From Mucidula mucida (Eukaryota > Basidiomycota > Agaricomycetes > Agaricales > Physalacriaceae), in assembly GCA_015501055.1 (NCBI GenBank), contig JADNYV010000001.1, positions 868,001-932,000 on the forward strand: 64,000 bases of DNA, given 5' to 3'. How positions within the stretch are numbered: position 1 is the stretch's first letter; each line of letters begins with the position of its first letter. Shown here piece after piece: positions 1-12,763 of the stretch. Position numbers and translations under genes: made by a program. Under the pieces are notes generated by a model. That model was not told where the DNA came from, did no database searches, and was given only the letters and a program-made list of their open reading frames with translations.

Positions 1-2
1 TT

Positions 3-523
3 CTAGCTTTCTTCAATACCGAGAATCCCAATGTTCGGCCGCCCTCTTATTCCTTATTGGGTGTTCTTCTCGCCGTACGTCTCGGTCATCGCCTAATAAC
101 GTTCCTCCGCGAGAGATACCATCAAGAACAAACCTCTACAGGGAAAGGAAAGGAGGTAGCGGCGCATCCACCGTCGAGAGAAACTTTTCTCGATAACCGC
201 CCTGTGACTTCACTAATCGGACCATTGGATGCGGACGATGCTGCCAAACCAGCAGAGGATGATACAGGGACTGCTTTGGACGTATCATCTATTCCTAACG
301 CGCTGCGGGCGGGAAGAAATGCACACTGTGCTAGAAGAACGAACAGACAGCTGTGCCACGGAATGTGGCATCTATTCTGTTGGTCTTGTATTGTTGGTTG
401 GGGTAGAGAAAAGGTACGTACTCTCCACTAGTCTGATCCATTCCTTAAGTCGAATAGGCGGAATGTCCACTTTGTCGTCAATCATTGACTCTGTCACACT
501 TGCTACCCATCTACAACTTGTAA
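3..523 (+). CDS. pex10: Peroxisome biogenesis factor 10, C-terminal part (RING E3 ligase), cut by window edge
   Basis: Pex10 is a peroxisomal-membrane RING ubiquitin ligase that acts with Pex2 and Pex12 in recycling the Pex5 import receptor. The frame open from base 3 reads RPPSYSLLGVLLAVRLGHR, a membrane-side segment, followed by a polar linker. A C3HC4 RING follows at about 320-500: CTLC, then CATECGHLFCWSC, then CPLCRQ. An intron at 414-457 separates GREK from AECPLC, and the stop is at 521-523. The RING is readable only if one base is restored at each of three points (near 319/320, 331/332 and 369/370, the last two at single C's where CC is expected). All RING ligands are present otherwise, so consensus errors are likelier than a dead gene. 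The N-terminal part lies outside the window. Confidence 0.85.
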
Positions 524-1304
524 CTGTAAATTTAGGTCTGTAAATATAAGTACAACGGAAGGATAGCACACGGGATTAATACATCGACACAAGACTCGAG
601 TTAGTGCCTCGTTACACCACCTGTTGGATGAGTGTTATGTTGTCGCCTTTGAGCAGAATACGCCCTGTGAGAAACATTTTAGCATCGTAATCGAGACAAA
701 GGGTATGGACAACGGACCGAGATCTCTTCGGGGTTTAACGTCTTTTACAAAAACTTCAGCTGCCTCGTCTATTACTAGATTCATGAATTCGTCGAAGCCC
801 TGTAGAACGATCAGTCTGCGATTTCCTAACAACATTCAAAGACGAAGAACGGGCACCGCTTCTGAAGCGTCAGACTGATTCGTCGCTCTTGCGGGAGAGA
901 CTGTCATCTTGGAAATGGAAGGAATAAGACGCACAATAATTCGACCCTCAATTCGCATCTCAGTATTATCGTATAGCCATATCACGACCTTGGATTTCTA
1001 TTAGGTGTCAGAATGAAGTTGACATGAGGCAGCGTGTTTGAAGCACCTGTTGTAGATTTTTGAAGATTACATTCTGAAGGGGAAAGAGTCAGTAAATGGG
1101 GCGATGCCAATGAACCGACTTACGATGGGCTGAACCATCACACGTTGTTGGCGGCCAGACATTTTGGAGAGATGGGAGGCTGAACCGTAAAAATCAAGAT
1201 GAGATGGTCGTGGTTGGAGGCAAACTCAACTCACGTGGCAAACAACTAGGCAACACACCCTTCCACCACCCACCATCAGTGGACGCGTCAACCGCCGCCA
1301 CGCC
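524..1304. other. Intergenic region, pex10 terminator side and dynein promoter
   Basis: About 780 bp with only short, unconvincing open frames on both strands. I searched it for dynein tail exons that would extend the heavy chain upstream and saw none. The sequence just before 1305 is pyrimidine and CCA rich, as in a 5' UTR. Confidence 0.6.
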
Positions 1305-4300
1305 ATGGAGGTCAGTGTTCTCGGCAGTGCTCTCCCACAAATTACTCATGTCCAGCAGATTTTCGCTCCAGGCAATTCCTCGACGGCGGCAGCCGTCACT
1401 TTCATCACATTCGTACAGGACCTCAAGAAGAAGACAAAGACATGGGGACCCATGATAGAGCTCTGCGCCAACGGAGAGAAGACCTTAGAGCGCTTTCGAT
1501 ACCAATTTCCAGAGGACTGGCTGTACAGCGACCAGTTGAGAGGCGAATGGAGCGCATACAACGAGATTTTGAAGCGAAAGAACGACTCCATCCAGGAGCA
1601 GCTTGGTGAGTGCCTCGCGGCTTTCCTCATCTTGCGCATTCTCACTGGTGTATTTTATTATAGCTGGCCTGCAGCTGAAGATTGTTGCCGAAGACAAGAT
1701 CACGGAGAATAAGATCAACGACGTCCTCGCCGAATGGGAACAGACACGCCCCGTACAGGGGAACATGCGCGCTGACACCGCCATGAATGTTATCAACGTC
1801 TTTGAGGGCAAGCTCAACCGCGTCCAAGCCGACTACGACCTCCTTTGTCGGGCAAAGGAGGCACTTGACCTCGAACTTGTCCGACATACGCGTCTCGAGC
1901 CTGTTTTCGAGGAGCTTCGCGACCTCAAGGCAGTTTGGACTGCTCTTTCGGGTATATGGAGCCAAATATCAGAGTTGCGCGACATGGTTTGGGCCACGGT
2001 GCAGCCAAGGAAGCTGAGGCAGCACATCGACGGACTGTTGACATCGACGAAGGACATGCCCACGAGAATGCGGCAGTATGCAGCCTTTGAATACGTCCAG
2101 GACACGCTTCGGGGGCTTCTCAAGTCCAACTCCATCGTTTCGGAGCTCAAGTCGGACGCACTAAAGGAACGACACTGGAAGCAGATGTTCAAGGTTTTGA
2201 AGCTCCCCGCACAGATTAGTCTTACCCTGTGCGCCCTACTCTTCGTTTTCCTCTGTGAAGTAGTACTAACAGATCGTATAGCTTGACTCTCGGCCACGTT
2301 TATGATCTGGATCTCAAGAAGAACGAGACGATCATCAAGGAGGTCATTATTCAAGCACAAGGCGAGGTAAGAAAGACCATTCTATTCTTCAAAAATGTTC
2401 TAAGCCCTATGTACATAGTTGGCGCTCGAGGAGTACATCAAGACGGTCAAGGAGATATGGACGAACTACACATTAGACCTCGTCAACTATCAGAATAAAT
2501 GTCGCCTAATCAGGTCGAGCTCTTTCTACTCAGCCTCTATACATAGCTCATGACTATTTCTTAGAGGATGGGACGACCTTTTCAACAAATGTAGTGAAAA
2601 TTTAGGTGCTCTTACCGCAATGAGGCTGTCCCCGTACTATAAAGGTATTATACACATTTCTTGAGAATACATGAGCTTACATTGTTCCTAGTTTTCGAGG
2701 AAGAGGTATAGTCTTTTTCATATCTTCCGACAAGTTGTGTTCAACATGCATCAACAGGCGGGCTCCTGGGAAGAGAAACTGAACCGAATCAACGTATTAT
2801 TTGGTCCGTTTCTATGACATGAATGACGGTAATTGCACTGACCACCTCCACAGATGTCTGGATCGATGTACAGCGTCAATGGGTCTACTTGGAGGGTATC
2901 TTCTCAGGCAGTGCCGACATCAAGCACCTGTTGCCTGTCGAAAGTTCTCGATTTCAGAACATCAACGCCGAGTTTCTCACTGTGATGAAGAAAGTGTACA
3001 AGTCACCCTTCGTCATTGATGTCATGAACATCCAAGGCATTCAGAAGAGCATGGAGCGCTTGGCCGATCTTCTAAACAAGATCAAGAAGGCTCTCGGAGA
3101 GTACCTCGAGCGAGAGCGTTCCTCTTTCCCTCGATTCTACTTTGTTGGTGACGACGACTTGCTGGAGATCATTGGTAACAGCAAAGATATCCTTCGCATC
3201 ATGAAACATCTGAAAAAGATGTTTGCTGGAATCGCGACGATTATGCTCGATGATGAGCTCTCGCAGATACAGGGAATGGCTTCTCGGGAGGGCGAAGAGG
3301 TTGTCTTTACAGAGCCTATCATCCTGAAGGATTATCCGAAGATCAACGATTGGCTCGCACGGATTGAAACCATGATGCGCCTCTCTCTCGCCAACCTTCT
3401 CTCCGAAGCTGTTGCTGAGCTTCAAACATTCTACGGAAATGGTACGAAACTTTCTGTCGACCAGTTCATGGCTTGGATGGAGAAGTACCCTGCCCAATTA
3501 GTAACGCTTGCTGTTCAGGTCGCCTGGACTGCGTCGGTCGAGGCGTCCTTGGAAGCTGCTGCCCCACCACAGGCTTCTCTAGACACCGTGCATGAGGCTC
3601 TCGACATGCTTGCGGATATAGTCCTGCAAGACCTCGCTCCCGTCACTCGTCGGAAGAGTGAGCATCTCATCACCGAACTCGTTCACCAAAGGGATGTCAC
3701 TCGTTCCCTCATCCAACAGAATGTACTTGATCCGAAAGGTTTCACGTGGCTCTATCAAATGCGCTTCTACCTCGACAAGAGCATCGAGAATCCGCTTGAG
3801 AAACTAGCTATCAAGACTGCCGATGCCAGTTTCCCTTACGGATGGGAGTATCTTGGTGTTCCGGATCGACTAGTGCAGACGCCACTTACTGATAGGGTCT
3901 ATCTCACGCTCACACAAGCTCTGGACAACCAACTCGGAGGTGCACCATTTGGTCCCGCCGGAACCGGTAAGTCCACGCCTTGTAGTTCCTACCATTGTCT
4001 GACTTCTGGCAGGTAAAACTGAGTCTGTCAAGGCTCTTGGTGTTCAGCTTGGGCGCTTCGTATTGGTTTTCTGTTGTGACGAAACGTTTGATTTCCTGGC
4101 TATGGGTCGCATTTTCATCGGGCTGTGTCAAGTTGGCGCCTGGGGCTGTTTCGACGAGTTCAATCGTCTAGAGGAGAGAATTTTGAGTTCCGTTTCCCAA
4201 CAGGTTCAGAGCATTCAGCAGGGATTGGCAGCGTTGGTCAGAAATCCCAACACTGAGATTGAACTCTTGAATAGGACTGTCAAGATTAACAAGAACATCG

Positions 4301-7300
4301 GTAATGACTGTTAATCCCAACCTTCTTTCTTCGTACTCACTTCGTCTTAGGCATCTTCATCACGACGAATCCTAATTACGCTGGTCGTTCGCAGCTCCCT
4401 CCGAACTTGACAAAGCTCTTCCGACCGTGAGCGCCCTTTAACCTTTACTACAGCATTTTACTCACGGTGTCGTGTAGAATGGCTATGACACGCCCTGACC
4501 GAGAACTCATTGCTCAGGTCATGCTGTTCTCTCAAGGTTTCCGAACCGCGGAGTCTCTGGCGTCGAAGATCGTACCATTTTTCAATCTGTGTGACGAGCA
4601 GCTTTCGCCCCAGCCCCATTACGATTTTGGTCTGCGAGCTCTCAAGGCCGTTTTGGCTAGTGCTGGTATCCTCAAACGTGAACGTCTTCTAAACGCTCGC
4701 GAAGATACCGATGCTGCGGGATTGTCGGACTCAGTATCGGAGCAGATCATCGTTATACAGAGTGTTACGGAGACCATTGTACCTAAGCTGGTCGCTGATG
4801 ATGTACCTCTCTTGACCAAGTAGGTCCTTCTCCTTGATACTTGAAGTGTTGCTCATGTCTTGTAGTCTTCTTGCGGATGTATTCCCTGGTGTGGACTATA
4901 TGCCCGTTGACCTTGATGCATTGCGCCACCAAATCCTCAAGGAGTGTGCCGATCGAAGACTTGTTGATGGCGAGCTCTGGATGAACAAGATATTACAGTT
5001 GTATCAGATCCAGAAAATCCAGCACGGTCTAATGATGGTTGGTCCATCTGGAAGCGGCAAGACCAACGCTTGGCGAGTGCTCTTGAAGGCATTGGAACGC
5101 CTCGACGGCATAGAAGGTGTCGACTACGTCATCGACCCAAAAGCCATGCACAAGGACGCGCTCTATGGAACCCTCGATCAGACAACGCGTGAATGGCAGG
5201 ACGGTTTGTTCACGCACATTTTGCGGAAGATCATTGACAATGTTCGTGGAGAGAGCGGAAAGCGTCACTGGATCATCTTCGATGGTGATGTAGATCCCGA
5301 ATGGGTAGAGAACTTGAACAGGTATCTGTGTCATGTCGTCCTATTTAACTGCAGTACTAAGTTATTCGCTCTAGTGTACTGGACGACAATAAACTTTTGA
5401 CGCTTCCCAATGGAGAGCGTCTCAATCTTCCTCCCAATGTGCGGATCATGTTCGAAGTCGAGCATCTCAATACGCGACGCTCGCCACAGTCAGTCGTTGT
5501 GGTATGATTTGGTTCTCAGAGGACGTTGTGGAGCCTTCCATGGTGTATCGGCACTACCTGTCTTCCCTCTCCACAGTCGCTCTCGATGCCGGTGATGAGG
5601 AAGCAGACCAACCCGCTCAACGAACGGAGCCTATCTCGGCTGATGCAGCGTCGTCCGCGAATCTTGTTACTCAGAAGCAAGTTGCGACGATACTAGAACG
5701 CTACTTCGCCGATGGTGACCTGGTCAGCAATGCGCTGAAGTTCGCTGAATCCATTGAGCACATCATGGACTTCACTGCCACACGCGCTATGAACACGCTG
5801 TTTTCGTTGCTCAACAAAACTGCTCGCAACATCATCGAGTACAATTATCAGCATCCGGACTTTCCTCTACCACCAGAGCGTATTGAGCAATATGTGACGA
5901 AGCGTCTGCTCGTCAGTATCATTTGGGCCTTTTCTGGAGACGCTAAGCTTGACCTCCGGGCGGAGATGGGCGACTTTCTGCGAAACCAGACGGGTATTGA
6001 CCTTCCCCCTCTTGGGCCGGGCAGCTCGCTCATCGACTTTGACGTCCAAGTTGCCACTGGAGAGTGGTACGCTTGGCAATCTCGCGTGCCTGTCATTGAA
6101 ATCGAAGCCCATGCTGTCACAGCTTCCGACCAAGTGTCCCTACTATGGATACTGTTCGTCACGAGGAAGTCTCTATTCGTGGCTATCAGAACATAAGCCT
6201 CTCATGCTTTGTGGTCCGCCAGGATCTGGCAAAACCATGACACTCTTCAGCGCCTTGCGAAAACTTCCTGACATGGAAGTTGTTGGCCTCAACTTTTCGA
6301 GCGCAACAACACCCGAGCTCATTCTTAAAACCTTCGAGCAATACTGCGAATATAGGAAGACCTCGAAAGGTATCATCCTGGCTCCCGTACAGATTGGCCG
6401 GTGGTTGGTTGTATTTTGCGACGAGATTAATCTTCCGGCCGCTGACAAGTACGGAACGCAACGAGTCATCTCCTTCATTCGCCAACTCGTCGAGTCTGGT
6501 GGGTACTACCGCACTAGTGATATGGCATTCGTCAAGCTTGAGCGCATCCAATTTGTCGGTGCTTGTAACCCGCCGACTGATCCTGGTCGTGTACCGCTTA
6601 CCCATCGGTTCCTGCGACATGCACCTCTGGTTATGGTTGACTATCCGGGTGAAGTGTCTTTGAAACAAATTTATGGGACGTACAACGCGCTGCGCTTAAA
6701 GTCGTTCCCAATCTTCGCGCTTATGCGGACCCTCTTACGGATGCTATGGTGGCATTCTATCTGGCATCCCAGAAGCGATTCACGACAGATATTCAAGCGC
6801 ACTACGTGTACAGTCCGCGTGAACTGACGCGCTGGGTTCGTGGTATCTACGAAGCGATCAAGCCTTTAGAGACGTTGTCGGTGGAGGGTCTTGTTCGTGT
6901 GTGGGCACATGAGGCACTGCGGCTGTTCCAGGATCGATGGTCAACGAGGAGGAAAAGCAGTGGACAGATGAGAACATTGACGCCAATGCCATGACTCACT
7001 TCCCGACTATCAATCGCGACGAGGCGCTTACTCGCCCTATCTTGTTCTCGAACTGGACCTCGAAAGACTACATTCCGGTTGATCGTGACACACTGCGAGA
7101 ATACACAAAGGCGCGTCTTAGGGTCTTCTACGAAGAAGAGCTTGACGTTCCGCTTGTGCTATTCAATGACGTGTTGGACCACGTATTGCGTATCGACGTG
7201 TGTTCCGCCAAATCCAAGGTCACTTGCTACTCATCGGTGTCAGTGGTAGTGGCAAGGTCTGTTGTCTTTCCTTGAAGGCAACCCAATACTGATTCTTCTC

Positions 7301-10300
7301 AGACTACCTTGTCACGCTTCGTGGCCTGGATGAATGGTCTCAGCATCTTCCAGATCAAGGTCTCAAATAAGTACACTGGTGACGATTTCGACGAAGATCT
7401 CCGGGTCGTCCTCGTCGTTCAGGCTGCAAAGGAGAAAAGATCTGCTTCATAATGGATGATCCAATGTCCTAGACTCTGGATTTTTGGAGCGGATGAACAC
7501 CCTTCTTGCCAATGCTGAAGTCCCCGGTCTATTCGAAGGCGACGAACATGCGGCTTTGATGACTGCCTGTAAAGAAGGATCACAGAGGGATGGTCTGATG
7601 CTTGACTCACATGAAGAACTTTACCGTTGGTTCACGCAACAGGTAGCTCGCAATCTCCACGTCGTTTTCACAATGAACCCGCCGGAGAACGGGCTTGCAT
7701 CACGCGCCGCCACATCTCCCGCCTTATTCAATCGTTGTGTCCTCGATTGGTTCGGTGATTGGTCGGACCAGGCTTTCTACCAAGTTGGTTTGGAATTTAC
7801 GAACAATCTCGACCTCGACTTGTCATCGTACGTTCCACCCACGAACTTCCCAATCGCCTACCGAGGTTTATCGATGCCCCCTCTACATCGGACGGCGGTT
7901 GTCAACGCTTTGGTGCACGTTCACTCCACTTTGCATCAAATCAACCAGCGTCTTAGTCGCCGTCAAGGGCGATACAACTATGTTACGCCTCGGCATTATC
8001 TCGATTTGTGAGTGATCTTTTTGTGTCATTGTCCCTCCTACTGATTTGCTTTAGCATCAATCACTACGTCCGCCTTTACACCGAGAAACGCGATGAACTC
8101 GAAGAGCAACAACGCCATTTGCACGTAGGCTTGGACAAGCTTCGGGATACAGTCACGCAGGTTGAGGAGCTTCGCAAGAGTCTCGCCATCAAGCGAACTC
8201 AACTTCAAGCCAAGGATGCAGAAGCTAACGAGAAGCTGAAGCGCATGGTGTCCGACCAACAGGAAGCAGAACAGAAGAAGGCGGCCTCCATCGAAATCCA
8301 GGCGGCTCTAGTCGAGCAGGATAAGCACATTGAACAGCGACGTGCGGTAGCTACTGCCGATCTCGCCAACGCGGAGCCTGCTGTTCTCGAAGCTCAGTCC
8401 GCTGTGTCCAACATCAGACGTCAGCATCTCCAGGAAGTCCGAGCCATGGCCAACCCTCCGGAAGCAGTGAAACTCGCAATGGAGTCTGTCTGCACGGTCC
8501 TTGGTCATAAGGTTGACAGCTGGAGGACAGTTCAGGGTATCATTCGTCGCGAAGATTTCATCCAAAGCATCGTCAATTTCGATACGCCTACCCAAATGAC
8601 GAAGCATCTTCGGGACGTCATGAAAAGGGATTTCCTCAGTCGGCCTTCCTACAATTTCGAAACCGTTCAGCGTGCTAGTAGAGCTTGCGGGCCTTTAGTG
8701 AAGTGGGTGCTGGCTCAGGTCCATTTCTCGGATATCTTAGATCGCGTCGAACCTCTCCGAAACGAAGTCCAATCTCTGGAGACCCAGGCAGAAACCACGA
8801 AAAAACAAGCTACTGCCATCATAGATATGATTTCGGAGCTCGAGTCCAAGATTGCACGCTACAAGGACGAATACGCTCTGCTGATCAGCGAGACACAGGC
8901 TATCAAGGCGGAGATGGAGCGAGTCCAGAGTAAAGTCGATCGCAGTATGAAACTGCTGGAAAGCTTGTCGTCTGAGCGAGGTCGTTGGGAGAATGGTAGT
9001 CGCGCTTTCGATGCGGAGATGTCAACCATCGTAGGCGACGTTCTTTTGTCCGCCGCGTTCTTGGCCTATGGTGGTTTCTTCGATCAACATTATCGCGAAG
9101 TCATGTGGCAGGAATGGTCGCATCATCTGTCCGATGCAGCCATCACCTTCAAGCCGGAGTTGTCTTTGACGGAATACCTGTCAACCGCCGACGATCGCCT
9201 TAGCTGGCAATCGAAATCGCTCCCTGCAGACAATTTGACCACGGAGAATGCCATAATGCTCAAGCGCTTCAATCGGTACCCTCTTATCATCGATCCCACC
9301 GGTCAAGCCACCACATTTTTACTCAACGAGTACAAGGAAAGGAAGATCACAGTGACTAGCTTCTTGGACGAATCCTTCCTCAAAGTCCTGGAAAGTGCCC
9401 TTCGATTCGGTAATCCCTTATTGATCCAGGACGTGGAACATCTGGACCCCATCCTCAATGCTGTACTCAACAAGGAGATCAGGCGTACAGGCGGTCGTGT
9501 CTTGATTCGTCTTGGCAGTCAAGATATCGATTTCTCGCCTTCATTCACCATGTTCCTCTCCACGAGGGATCCTTCCGTCGAGTTCTCCCCTGATATCTGC
9601 AGTCGAGTTACATTCGTCAACTTCACCATGACGCGTAGCAGTTTACAGAGTCAATCGCTTGACCAAGTGCTCAAGGTCGAGCGACCTGACACGGAACGGA
9701 AGAGAACCGACCTCATGAAGATTCAAGGCGAATTCCGCTTGCGGCTTCGTACACTCGAGAAGTTACTCCTCCAGGCCCTCAACGAATCGCAGGGCAACAT
9801 TTTGGACGATGACAAGGTCATAGACACACTAGAGACTTTGAAGCGAGAAGCCGCCGAAATTACATCCAAGGTTGAGGAAACAGATGTCGTTATGAAGGAA
9901 GTCGAACAGGTCACGGCCGAATATCTGCCTCTTGCTCAAGCATGCAGTGCTGTCTTCTTCGTGTTGGAGCAGCTGAACCTGGTCAACCACTTCTATCAAT
10001 TCTCCTTGCGGTTCTTCCTTGACATCTTTGATTATATCCTACATCATAACCCCCATCTCAAAGGCATCACAGACTACAGCGCGCGCCGTGACATCCTTTT
10101 GAATGATCTTTTCTTGGTCGTTTATCGGCGGACATCTCGTGCATTGCTATACCGAGACCATGTCATGCTTGCCGTTCTCTTGGCCCAAGTCAAGTTACGA
10201 GGCGTCGAAGATTTCACTGATGAACTCGAATTCCTGCTTGAGAGTGCGGATAATGTTGTAGCCTCTGTCGGTTCGTCCCCGCCGGCGCCAATATCTTGCC

Positions 10301-12645
10301 TCTCCGCAGACCAGACAGTTCGCGTTGACAATTACGCTAAACAGCCTCTGTTCAAGCCAGTTCAAAGTCATCTCATGGAGCACGAAGATCAATGGATTCC
10401 ATTTCTTCAGGCGGCTGATCCCGAACAATCTGTTCCGATGCCATGGGAGCCAAGCACTCGTAAGTCCACTTATATTTCAGTCGACAATTCTACATTGACC
10501 GCATACACAGCTGCCGTCGAAGCCATTCGAGCGATGTTAATCATTAAGTGCTTGCGACCCGACCGCCTTCTGCAATCCACGGCACAATTTGTTCGCGTGG
10601 TATTCAACACAGAACTCTCTCTTGAATCTGCCTATGAACTTGGCGCCATGGTGTCCGACGAAGTGCCCGCAGCCACGCCATTGGCACTGATATCTGTCAC
10701 CGGTTACGATGCCAGTTATCGTGTCGAAAATCTCATCAAAAACAGTGGAACACGATCATCTTCAGTGGCGATGGGTTCAGAAGAAGCGTTCGCTCTCGCC
10801 GAGCAAGCTATCGGCGCCGCAGCCCGACAAGGAACCTGGGTCCTCCTAAAGAACGTACATCTTGCACCTCAATGGTTGGGTCAGTTGGAGAAGAAGTTGC
10901 ATACCTTGAACCCCAGCCGCAATTTCCGCCTTTTCTTGACTATGGAAGCCAATCCTTCAATTCCTGTCAACATACTCCGACAATCTCGCTTGATCATGAA
11001 CGAGCCACCACCGGGTGTCAAAGCCAATCTTCTGGACTCTCTTCGGAGCATCCCGCCTTCCCGACTATCTCAGGGCCCAACGGAAAAGATTCGTCTCTAC
11101 TTCCTGCTCGCTTGGTTCCACGCTGTCGTTCAAGAACGTCTTCGTTATGTGCCTCTTGGATGGAGCAAGTCGTACGACTTCAACGACTCAGATATGGCAT
11201 CGGCTTTCACAGCTATCGATACATGGCTGTTGTCCGTTTCCAAGGGTCGTACTAACATTGATCCTGTTACAATCCCTTGGGATGCTTTGCGTACGCTCGT
11301 AAAACAGTCGGTATATGGTGGACGAGTTGATAGCGATTTCGATCAACGGATCCTGGACGCCTTCGTTGACGCTTTGTTCACGCCAATGGCGTACAATGTA
11401 GACTTTGATCTTGTGCCCTCGTTGAACGATACCCGCGTTCTCACCGCTCCCGATGGCACCAAGATGGACCAGTTCTTGTCTTGGGTCCAGAATCTGCCTG
11501 ATCGAGAACCGCCTTCGTGGCTCAGCTTACCTCCCAGCGCTGAACGTGTTATTGCCGTCGCTCAAGGTAAGCATCATTGGATTTGTCACAAGATAGTATT
11601 GAGTCTATGCTGCAGGAAACGAGCTACTCAACAAGCTGCGCAAGATGAGGTTACTTGCTGACGATGACGACGAAGTCACACCTACAGCCTCTTCGGCATC
11701 AAGCTCTCAGCAACCTGCTTGGATGCGCAGCTTGTATGACCGTTGTAATGAATGGCTTCAGCAGCTACCTGAGGTGAGCTTGGAAACTGAAAGTCGAGCG
11801 ATTGGTTCTCAATTGGTATCTAGAAATTCAACGTTCTACCTCAAGCAAACGACAATCAGGATCCGCTGTATAGATTGTTCTCCCGAGAAGGCGACATTGG
11901 TCGACGTCTCATTGGGACGGTCAGGCGCGATCTCTCTGACATTGTGAAGGTCTGTCAGGGTGAGCTCAAGCAGACCAATCATCTGCGCAGCCTCATGAGC
12001 GATCTGACGAAAGGTAGTCCAATTTCATTAGATCCTTACATCTTCTTATGTTGTACTTTAAGGCACCATTCCCAACCATTGGAGACGATACAAAGTGCCC
12101 AAGGCAATGGGTGTTACTGGTTGGATCGCTGACTTCGCTCGCCGCCTTATACAACTTGACCGTGTCGCTGGCTTGAACAATCTGAACGACTTCGAAGTTT
12201 GGCTTGGAGGCTTATTCTTCCCTGACGCATACATTACGGCGACTCGGCAAGCTGTCGCTCACAGAAAGAGATGGAGTTTGGAAACTCTGAGCTTACGCCT
12301 CGACATTGAGAAAGTCAATGATCCGGAGGCCTTCATAGTCGATGGTGAGAATTTGTGGATGATTTTGTGATTTGTACTAACACGATGATTTCAGGTTTGG
12401 TACTTGAGGGGGCTTCTTGGGCAACTGATAAACTGGTGCTTAACGATGGTGAGGTTGTGCGCCTAAATGCATCGCAGATACGATGGGTTCAAGCGGATGA
12501 TGCGGGACGAGAGCATCTGGTCAACCTACCGGTGTATCTCAACGGGGATCGTAGTGATGTGATGTTTACCGTGGACTTGCCCTTCGATTCGAGCGCTGGC
12601 GCTCTAGTTTCGATGAGGGCAGTCTGTTTGACCGCTAGTACTTAG
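1305..12645 (+). CDS. dhc: Cytoplasmic dynein heavy chain, motor half (linker, AAA1-6, stalk); tail encoded elsewhere
   Basis: This is the minus-end-directed microtubule motor, needed for nuclear and vesicle transport. About 3,400 residues are spread over many exons with 45-60 nt introns. The start at 1305 sits in a CCATGG context and lies inside what is the mid-tail of full-length heavy chains ([15 protein letters not shown], then [10 protein letters not shown]), so roughly the first 1,000 residues are absent. The linker follows ([12 protein letters not shown] at about 2910). Walker A motifs are AAA1 GPAGTGKT (split by intron 3967-4012), AAA2 GPSGSGKT (about 5041), AAA3 GPPGSGKT (about 6211) and AAA4 GVSGSGKT (split by intron 7257-7302). 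The coiled-coil stalk and microtubule-binding domain span about 8080-8970, then AAA5, AAA6 and a C-terminal domain to the TAG at 12643-12645. One exon is only 14 nt (2692-2705, giving the VFEEE junction). Between 5470 and 7460 the conserved frame needs eight single-base insertions. The long exon at 8055-11565 is clean. Separate tail and motor genes are reported for agaricomycetes, so a distinct tail gene is expected. Confidence 0.95.
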
Positions 12646-12763
12646 ATTGGCATTCCTAATTCTTCATGATACCCCGGATAACACTCATTTACATGCTCTG
12701 TATCTAGTAGTACTATAATCACGCATTTTATGACATTTCTTAACATTGTATACACTTACAAGC

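Noticed and set aside
524..1304. Missing dynein tail exons upstream of 1305
   Set aside because: None of the six frames shows tail-like helical sequence, and pex10 ends at 523, leaving too little room for about 1,000 residues.
5470..7460. Dynein frame changes explained by tiny introns
   Set aside because: The gaps fall between adjacent conserved codons; removing any sequence would delete conserved residues, and splice ends are absent. Single missing bases fit better.
5470..7460. Dynein motor as a pseudogene
   Set aside because: No substitution-type stop codons occur in the restored frame, catalytic motifs are intact and the rest of the gene is clean. Indispensable neighbours show the same kind of lesion.
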